Below, piece by piece: positions 41,883 to 48,442 of a DNA stretch of 59,931 bases. The stretch spans positions 1 through 59,931 of the forward strand of contig JAHFCF010000015.1 of the NCBI GenBank assembly GCA_023249645.1. Reading direction: 5' to 3'. The position numbers and the translations under genes were made by a program. Each line of letters opens with the position of its first letter. Position 1 is the stretch's first letter. Source of the DNA: Elusimicrobiota bacterium (GTDB lineage Bacteria; Elusimicrobiota; Elusimicrobia; UBA1565; UBA9628). The notes beneath the pieces were generated by a model. It saw nothing but the letters and a program-made list of their open reading frames with translations, made no database searches and was not told where the DNA came from.

Positions 41883-41957
41883 ATGCTCAAGAATCCGCGC
41901 GTGCGGCAGGCGCTTCAGGAAGAACGGGGGCGGTCGGCAGACGTGAGCCCGGCTTGA
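41883..41957 (+). pseudogene. remnant of an hpnK 3' end (25 codons)
   Basis: Reading from 41883 gives MLKNPRVRQALQEERGRS and a stop at 41957. This matches the HpnK C-terminus LKSPRVRRALEEEH, with 37 of 41 bases identical in the core (41885-41925). Upstream sequence shows no hpnK similarity, so only the tail is present. It is probably the original 3' end displaced by the insertion carrying the AAA ATPase, or a deleted second hpnK. Confidence 0.6.
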
Positions 41958-41964
41958 TTCATGG

Positions 41965-42483
41965 TCAGTTGAGGACCTTGCCGAGTATGTCAGATTCATG
42001 GATCAATCCGAAGCGCGTGCTATCGAGAGAGCCATTCTCCAAATTGCCCATGAGCATATAAGCTTGAGGGGGAATAATCCCATGATAATCTTTTTCATAG
42101 AGCGAAAGCATGCGGTGTCCCCGCTCGTCCACCAGATAAGTTTCAGCTTTTGAATTTTGAACCGCTTTGCCGTTGATGAAGATTTGCCAGCCGCGCCCGA
42201 CCCTCGCCAGTTGAAATTTATCGTCGGGCAGGCCCATGACGATTTTAATGATTGGGGTTGCGTTTCCGGCATAGCGATAGGCGACGATATCCCCTCTCTT
42301 GATCGCATGACAATCGTAAAATCCAAAAGAAATCCTGAGCGTCTGGCCGTCGGCGATGAGCCCGGCCAGGGAATTGCCCTGCACGGTGCGTTTCTCGATC
42401 CTCTCGCCGCAGCCCCTCCCATCGGCTGAGGAGGAATAGGCCCCGATGCCAAGAAGCCAGGCAAGCGTTATCAACAATTTCAA
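41965..42483 (-). CDS. S26-family signal peptidase-like protein
   Basis: A 172-residue exported or single-anchor protein. The N-terminal helix is LLITLAWLLGIGAYSSS, and the S26 motifs are VQGNSLAGLI (Ser nucleophile), RGDIVAYR, PIIKIVMGLPDDKFQL (the catalytic Lys region, where ordinary enzymes read KRVVGLPGD) and YMLMGNLENGSLDSTRFGLI (ordinary GDN..SxDSRxFG). It is smaller than housekeeping leader peptidase and is closest to TraF/LepB-like forms. It follows the exported protein gene at 42494 by 10 bp, so that protein may be its substrate. Confidence 0.8.
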   Translation of the reverse strand: MKLLITLAWLLGIGAYSSSADGRGCGERIEKRTVQGNSLAGLIADGQTLRISFGFYDCHAIKRGDIVAYRYAGNATPIIKIVMGLPDDKFQLARVGRGWQIFINGKAVQNSKAETYLVDERGHRMLSLYEKDYHGIIPPQAYMLMGNLENGSLDSTRFGLIHESDILGKVLN

Positions 42484-42493
42484 AGAGGGCGCC

Positions 42494-43030
42494 CTATTTG
42501 CTGCAGAGGGTTTGTGTCCAACCGTTATAGTACGAATAAGAGCCGCCGTCCCATCCTCCCGTAGTCTGGAACTGCCAGCTGGTTTCCTTCGTCCATCCCG
42601 GCGGGCAAAATGGGGCGGAAGAGCTCCATCGAGTTGCTGTCAGGGTTGTGATGTAGCTCTTGCCGCCACCACCCGCCGCCAGGACATAGGCCTTGGTTGC
42701 GACATCGCTGTTCGCAATAGGATCGGCGACATTGGTCACCCTGTATGTAGGACTCGGGCCGCCCAAGTTGATATTCCCGTTGACTTCCATCTTGGCGCCG
42801 TTGCCCGGCGCATTGGGTGTGCCAACGGAAACATAGCTGCCGTCGCGGGAGAGAAGGGTCTTCCCCGTCGTGATCATCTGCGTGTAGACGCCGGACGGAG
42901 CCGGATATTGGGTCGTCAATGTGACGTTTTCAGAGCCCAGCTCGGCGGCCGCCCAAGCCAGAAGCCCCAGAGTCAAAACTCCGAGGCAGGTCCTTCGGGA
43001 CAACCGAACATGGATATTCAGGTCAGACAT
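42494..43030 (-). CDS. exported protein with tail-fibre-like repeat segment
   Basis: The 178-residue product starts after a strong GGAGGAAA site. It has a signal peptide (LGVLTLGLLAWAAAELG), then NVTLTTQYPAPSGVYTQM. A middle part, YRVTNVADPIANSDVATKAYVLAAGGGG, resembles the shaft-end repeat of phage and bacterial tail fibres. The C-terminal domain is aromatic- and Gly-rich with two Cys (APFCPPGWTKETSW and TQTLCSK). I do not recognise a full family; the LTTxYPAPSGVY element I associate with short surface proteins of uncultured phyla. It overlaps hpnL by 8 bp and is followed by a signal peptidase-like gene. Confidence 0.7.
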   Translation of the reverse strand: MSDLNIHVRLSRRTCLGVLTLGLLAWAAAELGSENVTLTTQYPAPSGVYTQMITTGKTLLSRDGSYVSVGTPNAPGNGAKMEVNGNINLGGPSPTYRVTNVADPIANSDVATKAYVLAAGGGGKSYITTLTATRWSSSAPFCPPGWTKETSWQFQTTGGWDGGSYSYYNGWTQTLCSK

Positions 43031-43997
43031 GGATTATTTCCTCCGATAGAGCCTCGTTCTCCCGTCGACGACGATCCGCGGCGTACATCGCAAATCCCGC
43101 CCCGGCCCAGAGCAGTTCCCGCACGTGGCGCACCAGTCCCAAGGCCAGGCCTTGGGCCGCGGGCAGGCCGAGCCCGGCGAAGATGGCGATCTTGCCGGCC
43201 TCCTGCGTCCCCGCCTTGGCAGGCACCATGAAGAAGATGGCATCCACCATGATGGAGAGGACTTCCACGCAGAACGCGGTGGCCAGATCCAGACGCAGGC
43301 CCAGGAAAAGACAGATGACCAGAACTTCCACGGCCCCCGAGGCATAGCCCAGGACGAAAAAGAAGGTGGAAAGGCAGAATCGGCCGGGATGCTCGCGCAG
43401 ATAGAGAACCATCTGCTCGCGCATGGCAGACATGCTCTCGCTCAGGCGCCAGAGATAGGTCCCGTCGCGGCGTCGCGCGGCCAAGAGCGCCATGCCCGCG
43501 CCCACCAGGACGAAGACGGCCACGCAGCCGAAAACAGCCGCCCAGATCTGGCGTCCGGACAGAAAACCCAGGCGCCAAGGCGCCAGCATGAGCACGCCGA
43601 CCAACACGAAGAACGCTTGCGCCAATGACTGGGCGAATTTGGCGACGACCACGCTCGAATTGCGGATCTGCGCCGGGATGGAGTCCGGCAGCATCCCTGG
43701 GCGGATGATCTCGCCGGCGATCGTGCCGCTCGGCGTGAGATAGTTGACCCCGTCGCCGGCGATGCGGATGCGCACGAGCTGCCAGAAGGGCGCCAGAGCC
43801 GCGTCGCTTTTGGCGAAGGCGAAGCGCCAGCCCACGGCGTTCAAGGCATGGTCGCAGATCTGCAGGGCCAGGATCACCACGAATCCCCACCCGACGTGGC
43901 AGACCTGCGCCCAGACCGCCGGCGCGTCGAATCTCCACAGGAGGAAGCCCAGCATGGCCAGGCCGGCCGCGAAGACGAGCCTCTCAAAGATCTTCAT
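43023..43997 (-). CDS. hpnL: HpnL-like membrane protein (UPF0104/flippase-like family)
   Basis: Start 43997 (MKIFERLVFAAGLAMLGFLL) gives 324 residues, the usual size of HpnL; the longer frame would run into hpnI. It has about eight membrane segments of the lysylphosphatidylglycerol synthase TM family (for example LALQICDHALNAVGWRFAF, TPSGTIAGEIIRPGML, FFMVPAKAGTQEAGKIAIFAGLGL). HpnL occurs in hopanoid loci and is thought to act on or move modified hopanoids. It begins 4 bp after hpnI ends, in one operon with hpnJ and hpnI. Family is firm; the specific name rests on context. Confidence 0.8.
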   Translation of the reverse strand: MKIFERLVFAAGLAMLGFLLWRFDAPAVWAQVCHVGWGFVVILALQICDHALNAVGWRFAFAKSDAALAPFWQLVRIRIAGDGVNYLTPSGTIAGEIIRPGMLPDSIPAQIRNSSVVVAKFAQSLAQAFFVLVGVLMLAPWRLGFLSGRQIWAAVFGCVAVFVLVGAGMALLAARRRDGTYLWRLSESMSAMREQMVLYLREHPGRFCLSTFFFVLGYASGAVEVLVICLFLGLRLDLATAFCVEVLSIMVDAIFFMVPAKAGTQEAGKIAIFAGLGLPAAQGLALGLVRHVRELLWAGAGFAMYAADRRRRENEALSEEIIHV

Positions 43998-44001
43998 GCT
44001 C

Positions 44002-45207
44002 TCAGGGGAGGCCTCGCGCCGCGGAAGGGGGGACCAGGCGGCCGTCGGGGAGCACCCGGTAGCGCTGTCCTCTCCAGAGGACCGCGCTCGGCCCAAAGCC
44101 GGAAAGCCAGGCGGCAAAACCCAGCCATTCGCTCAAGGGCAGCCACGTCACAGGCAGCAGCCTGGGCATAGCACCGCTGAGCCGCTGAATCGCTAAGCCG
44201 GCGGCAGCCTTCAGAGCCAGGAGCAGAACTGCCCCTGCGGCCAAGCGAGGATTCCAGCCGAAGAAGAGGAGCGCCAAGGAGGCAAGGGAGAAACCGTGCA
44301 GCAGCAAGGAACCGCAGTAGCCGGCCGGATGGCATAGGCGCACGGTCCTTTGCCAGCGCACCTGATGGCGGAACATCTCGAAGAGTCCCGAAGCCTCGGG
44401 GGGGATGGATTCCACAACGACGTCGGAGAATGCGATCCGGGAACCCGCCGCTTCCACGGCTTCTCCCAAAGCGAAATCATCGGCCAGATGATCGGCCAAG
44501 GCGGCGAATCCGCCGATCCGGTCGAAGAGCTGTCGGCGCACCAGAATAGCGGCTCCCATGGCAAAGCGCATGCCAAAAGCCTTAGCCAGCAGGGTCTGAG
44601 GGAGGAAGTTGAAATTGACTGAAAATGACTCCAGGATGCTCCAGACGCCGGCTGCCCCGGCCGAGCGATAGAAAGCCGTCACCAGCCCCACCCGCGGATC
44701 GGTGAAAGCGGCGACCGATCGCCTCAGAAAATCCGGGGGGACCCGGATGTCCGAATCAGACATGAGCAGGAGGTCATGCTCTGCCAGGGGGTAGGCATTG
44801 GAAACGTTGCTGATCTTGGGGTTGTGGCCTATGCATTCATCCGAGATGACGATGCGGATATCCCTCTCGGGGAAGTTTTTCTTCAGGCGCTCGGCGACAG
44901 GCAGTGCTGGATCGTCGGGACTAGCCACGGACAGAAGGATCTGGAATCGCGGATAGTCCTGATCGCAGAAGCTGGCCAGGTTCTCGTAGAGGCCGCGGTC
45001 GCAGCCCTTGAGGGGCTTGAGGATCGTGACCGGCGCTAACGCGCCGCCAAGCGGCGCCGGGCGGCGCAGGACCATCCAGGCGCTGCAAAGAGAGGCTGCG
45101 GAGAACGCCGCGCCAAAAACCAGCAGGACCAAAGCCAGCGTGGAGAGGGCCGTCTTGCCGATGAGGTAGGCTGCGAGAAAAAACAGGATGACGAAAGGAT
45201 AGTCCAT
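44002..45207 (-). CDS. hpnI: HpnI-type glycosyltransferase (ceramide glucosyltransferase-like)
   Basis: Start 45207 (MDYPFVILFFLAAYLIG) overlaps the stop of hpnJ (TGATG). The 401-residue membrane enzyme has N-terminal helices, PVTILKPLKGCDRGLYENL, CDQDYPRFQILLSVASPDDPA, DECIGHNPKISNVSNAYP, the metal site LLMSDSDIRVPPDFL, the acceptor motif DHLADDFALG and RHQVRWQRTVR. This is the GT21 pattern. HpnI adds GlcNAc to bacteriohopanetetrol before HpnK removes the acetyl group and HpnJ rearranges the sugar. Two or three helices close the protein. Confidence 0.88.
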   Translation of the reverse strand: MDYPFVILFFLAAYLIGKTALSTLALVLLVFGAAFSAASLCSAWMVLRRPAPLGGALAPVTILKPLKGCDRGLYENLASFCDQDYPRFQILLSVASPDDPALPVAERLKKNFPERDIRIVISDECIGHNPKISNVSNAYPLAEHDLLLMSDSDIRVPPDFLRRSVAAFTDPRVGLVTAFYRSAGAAGVWSILESFSVNFNFLPQTLLAKAFGMRFAMGAAILVRRQLFDRIGGFAALADHLADDFALGEAVEAAGSRIAFSDVVVESIPPEASGLFEMFRHQVRWQRTVRLCHPAGYCGSLLLHGFSLASLALLFFGWNPRLAAGAVLLLALKAAAGLAIQRLSGAMPRLLPVTWLPLSEWLGFAAWLSGFGPSAVLWRGQRYRVLPDGRLVPPSAARGLP

Positions 45208-46676
45208 CAGGCGCTTAGGGATTGCCGATGGTCCTGGCAGCCGCAGTCCTTCCCGGAAGAGCTGGGACGGCTCTTGAGATACTTCAGGAATTCCCGGCCC
45301 TCGCGCAGGCGGCGGCGGCGCTCCATGGGATCCTTGGCCATGCGCACCAGCATGCGCCAGATGGGCGTCGGCCTCGCGTAAAAGCGGGTGTAGAAGCGCT
45401 TGACCCCCGCCTGGATGTCGCTGGAGGAGAGGTGCGGGTAGGAGAGGGCGCAGGATTGCGTGCCGTCGTTGCGCACGAGGCTGGAAGGCTCGAACCACTT
45501 GTTCTCCATGGCCTGACGGTAGAGTTCCGTGCCTGGATAGGGGGCGGCCAGGGAGACCTGGATGGTGTCGATGTTGAGCCCGCAGGCGTAGCGGATCGAT
45601 TGCTCGATGGTCTGCTTGGTCTCGCCGGGCAGGCCCAGGACGAAGGTCCCATGGACGAGGATGCCGAGTTCATGGCAATGACGGCTGAATTGCTGGGCCG
45701 TGTCCAGGCGCAGGCCTTTCTTGACGTTGTTGAGGATCTCCTGGTTGCCGGACTCATAGCCCACCAAGAGGAGCCTCAGGCCGTTCTCCTTGAAGATCTT
45801 GAGATATTCGTAAGGCACGTTGGCCCGGGCGTTGCAGGACCAGGTCAGGCCCAGGCGCCCCAGGCCCTTGGCGATCTCGGCGGCGCGGGGGAGGTCGGCG
45901 GTGAAGGTGTCGTCGTCGAAGAAGAATTCCTTGACCTGGCCAAAAAGTTCCTTGGCCCGAGCCATCTCCGCCACCACGCTGGCGGCGCTGCGGGTGCGGT
46001 ACGTGCGGCCCCCCACGGTCTGGGGCCAGAGGCAGAAGGTGCAGCGGGCCGGACAGCCGCGGCCCGTGTAGAGGGACAGGTAGGGATGCTGCAGATAGCC
46101 GATGTAGTAATTCTCGATGGTGAGATCCCGCTTATAGACATCGAGCACGCTGGGCAGAGCGTCCATGTCCGTGATCAAGGCCCGGTCCGGGTTGTGGCGG
46201 ATGGCGCCGTTCTCCCGAAAGCTCACGCCGGCCACTTCAGGCAGGGGCTTGCCCTGAGCGATCTCGCACAGCGTGTAATCGAACTCCTCGCGGGCGATGA
46301 AATCCACGGCGGGCGCGCCGCGCAGGGATTCCTCGGGCAGGACCGCCACATGGGCGCCCACCAAGCCGATGCGCATCTCCGGGAAGGCGCGCTTGAGAGT
46401 GGCGGCGACCTGGGCGTCGTTGTCGAAGGAGGGGGTGGAGGTGTGGATGATGCACAGTTCGAAGCCCTTGGCCATCTGCAGGACTTGCGAAAGGGTCAAG
46501 TCATCGGCAGGAGCGTCGATGAGCTTGGAATTGGCGATGAGCGCCGCAGGCTGGGCCAGCCAGGTGGGAAACCAAAAGGACTTGATCTCACGGCTGGCCT
46601 GGTAGCGGGCTCCGGCTCCCCCGTCAAAACCAGCGTAAGAGGGGGGATTCAAGAAGAGGGTTCTTAATGTAGACAT
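45207..46676 (-). CDS. hpnJ: HpnJ-type radical SAM enzyme with B12-binding-like domain
   Basis: The 489-residue protein begins RTLFLNPPSYAGFDGGAGARYQASRE, a start I recognise from HpnJ. Residues 1-150 form a cobalamin-binding-like domain (IGLVGAHVAVLPEESLRG). The radical SAM motif is CPARCTFC at Cys208, Cys212 and Cys215, followed by FFFDDDTFTADLPRAAEIAKGLG and LLLVGYESGNQEILNNVKKGL. HpnJ contracts the glucosamine ring to the cyclitol ether of composite hopanoids. It heads the hpnJ-hpnI-hpnL operon. The squalene-hopene cyclase and other core genes are not in the window. Confidence 0.88.
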   Translation of the reverse strand: MSTLRTLFLNPPSYAGFDGGAGARYQASREIKSFWFPTWLAQPAALIANSKLIDAPADDLTLSQVLQMAKGFELCIIHTSTPSFDNDAQVAATLKRAFPEMRIGLVGAHVAVLPEESLRGAPAVDFIAREEFDYTLCEIAQGKPLPEVAGVSFRENGAIRHNPDRALITDMDALPSVLDVYKRDLTIENYYIGYLQHPYLSLYTGRGCPARCTFCLWPQTVGGRTYRTRSAASVVAEMARAKELFGQVKEFFFDDDTFTADLPRAAEIAKGLGRLGLTWSCNARANVPYEYLKIFKENGLRLLLVGYESGNQEILNNVKKGLRLDTAQQFSRHCHELGILVHGTFVLGLPGETKQTIEQSIRYACGLNIDTIQVSLAAPYPGTELYRQAMENKWFEPSSLVRNDGTQSCALSYPHLSSSDIQAGVKRFYTRFYARPTPIWRMLVRMAKDPMERRRRLREGREFLKYLKSRPSSSGKDCGCQDHRQSLSA

Positions 46677-46715
46677 AATTGGGGGATTCGACTCCAGAAA
46701 GCGCGAACTGATGAG

Positions 46716-46744
46716 ATTTTATCACAAAATCCCATGTGAAACAA
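46716..46744 (-). promoter_or_regulatory. candidate promoter of hpnJ
   Basis: On the minus strand TTGTTT (46744-46739) and TAAAAT (46721-46716) are 17 bp apart, leaving a 39-bp gap to the hpnJ ATG at 46676. The -35 is weak. The opposite strand must hold the promoter of the divergent metallopeptidase gene. Confidence 0.4.
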
Positions 46745-46771
46745 TCCGAGAAACTGATAGACTCACGAAGA

Positions 46772-47707
46772 ATGATTCATATCGTCCTCTGGGCATGTGC
46801 CATGGCCTTCGCCGGCGAAAATGCGGAGAAGGGCTGGCAATGGCACGAGACGACCTCGCCTCATTTCGCGGTCTCCCATGAGATGGCCTGGACGCCGCCG
46901 GGCTTCGTCATGGACCTCGAGAAGATCCACGGCCGCCTGCGCATGGATCTGGGCATGCTTTCGCCTTGGATGGCCAAAGAACGCATCAAACTCTACCTCT
47001 ACAAGGATCCCCAGTCCTATCTCGCCGGAGAGTTCAACCCGCCCTCCTGGTCCAACGGCCTGGCCCTTTTCGAGCTCAAGGCCGTGGCCGTGCCGGACAA
47101 TCCGGACCGCAAGGACCTCCTGCGTGTCATCGCGCATGAGATGACGCACATGCTTTTCGAGAGCTATTGGTGGGAATCCAAGAAGCGGCCGCCGGCCTGG
47201 CTCAACGAAGGCCTGGCCATGATGGAGGAAGCCGACTCTCCGGACCGCCCTGAGCGCTCCCCATGGTACCAGCTCATGGTCTTGGCCAAGCCGGGCACCT
47301 TCCTTCCTCTCGAACAATTCTTCGCCATCACGCCGACCAAGGACCTGCACAACCAGGACACCATCGGCGACTGGTACGTGCAGGCCTATTCCATCACGTA
47401 TTTCCTCTACCGCGGCCACCAGCGCCTGCAGTTCAAGAACTTCTGCTCCAACCTGCGCGACGGCCGGCCGCTTTTCGAAAGCCTGTGGCTTGCCTACCGC
47501 TATCATGACGCGCCCGCTCTGGAGAAGGATTGGAAGCAGTGGCTCTCAAGACCCGAGCAGCGCGTGCGCGTGGACAAAGCCATGGCCGCAGCCCGGCGAG
47601 AAGCGCAGTCTCAGCAGGAAGGGAAAACCAAGGTCCCCTTCTCGCCGAGCGTGATCCGGCCGACCCGCATCAAGCCGATGAAGGGATTCAGGTCTTTGCG
47701 CGAGTAG
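46772..47707 (+). CDS. exported gluzincin metallopeptidase (MA family)
   Basis: ATG 46772 gives a signal peptide (IHIVLWACAMAFA) and 311 residues; a GTG at 46736 in the same frame would add 12 residues and spoil the signal. The zinc site is VIAHEMTHMLFE (HExxH), followed by WLNEGLAMMEE, which supplies the third ligand as in Peptidase_MA proteins. The N-terminal WQWHETTSPHFAV is typical of this exported group. The C-terminus is helical and basic. Substrate unknown; it stands alone between two minus-strand operons. Confidence 0.82.
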   Translation: MIHIVLWACAMAFAGENAEKGWQWHETTSPHFAVSHEMAWTPPGFVMDLEKIHGRLRMDLGMLSPWMAKERIKLYLYKDPQSYLAGEFNPPSWSNGLALFELKAVAVPDNPDRKDLLRVIAHEMTHMLFESYWWESKKRPPAWLNEGLAMMEEADSPDRPERSPWYQLMVLAKPGTFLPLEQFFAITPTKDLHNQDTIGDWYVQAYSITYFLYRGHQRLQFKNFCSNLRDGRPLFESLWLAYRYHDAPALEKDWKQWLSRPEQRVRVDKAMAAARREAQSQQEGKTKVPFSPSVIRPTRIKPMKGFRSLRE

Positions 47708-47713
47708 AAAAAA

Positions 47714-48112
47714 TCAGCGAATCCAGAGGACTTTGACATCCCGCTCCACCTCTTTGAATTCCTTGTCCCCCGTGATTAATTCTCCGCCGTGCAGCTTCGC
47801 CAAAGCCGCGGCAAAGCAGTCGGCATAGGACATTTTCTTAGCGGCCTTGAATTTGGCCGCCTCGCGGGCGAGATCAATATCGACTCCGACGATTTGTATG
47901 GGCAATTGGCCGATGACATGCTCGATCTCGACGGCCTTCTCAGACCCCAGCTCTCGCATGACCACGTAGTAGACTTCCCCGAAATTGACCGCGGTCATGA
48001 GCACTGGACTTTCCTTTTCGACGGCATGGAGAAAGACGGATTGGACTGCCTCGAAGCCCGGCTCCTTTTCCAGATAAGCCAACAGGGCATGCGAATCGAG
48101 CACGCGAACCAT
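47714..48112 (-). CDS. vapC: PIN-domain toxin VapC
   Basis: Start 48112 gives MVRVLDSHALLAYLEKEPG, the PIN N-terminus with its first acidic residue, and 132 residues; the antitoxin stop at 48114 is one base upstream. Other acidic residues lie in NFGEVYYVV, MSYADCFAAALAK and ELITGDKEF. VapC toxins are Mg-dependent ribonucleases that cut tRNA or rRNA. It is paired with the AbrB-type antitoxin gene upstream in one operon. Confidence 0.9.
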   Translation of the reverse strand: MVRVLDSHALLAYLEKEPGFEAVQSVFLHAVEKESPVLMTAVNFGEVYYVVMRELGSEKAVEIEHVIGQLPIQIVGVDIDLAREAAKFKAAKKMSYADCFAAALAKLHGGELITGDKEFKEVERDVKVLWIR

Positions 48113-48113
48113 G

Positions 48114-48350
48114 TCAGCCGCCCCGTGCCATGTCCTTGGCTCGTTCGGACAAGAGGGTCCTGCAAAGTCTGCCTTTCGTGCCCAATGTCCCAGCCATCCC
48201 TCTGAAGTATTCCTCGGAAACGGGCCGCATGACAAGCTCATTGCCTCTTTGCTCCACCAGGAGCTTGGTTCCCTTCTTGATATGATAGGTCCGCCTTATT
48301 TGAGACGGAATGACCACCTGTCCTTTCGCCGTAACGGTCGCAATCGTCAT
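48114..48350 (-). CDS. vapB: AbrB/MazE-type antitoxin VapB
   Basis: A 78-residue protein with the swapped-hairpin DNA-binding domain ATVTAKGQVVIPSQIRRTYHIKKGTKLLV, followed by a C-terminal part that should wrap the toxin. GGGAGGAT precedes the ATG. The promoter upstream holds an inverted repeat between its -35 and -10 elements, fitting autorepression by the VapBC complex. Confidence 0.9.
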   Translation of the reverse strand: MTIATVTAKGQVVIPSQIRRTYHIKKGTKLLVEQRGNELVMRPVSEEYFRGMAGTLGTKGRLCRTLLSERAKDMARGG

Positions 48351-48374
48351 AAATTCATCCTCCCTTTTATAAAT

Positions 48375-48403
48375 AGTATAACATAAAAATTTATGTATGT
48401 CAA
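48375..48403 (-). promoter_or_regulatory. vapBC promoter with operator-like inverted repeat
   Basis: On the minus strand TTGACA (48403-48398) and TATACT (48380-48375) are exactly 17 bp apart, close to consensus. The spacer is AT-rich and contains ACATAAA-AA-TTTATGT (48381-48396), an inverted repeat with 7-bp arms. A repressor there would block RNA polymerase. The local base composition is far more AT-rich than the surrounding genes. Confidence 0.7.
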
Positions 48404-48442
48404 TAGTTATTTTGTATTACTTTATTATTACAGTAAGACAAA

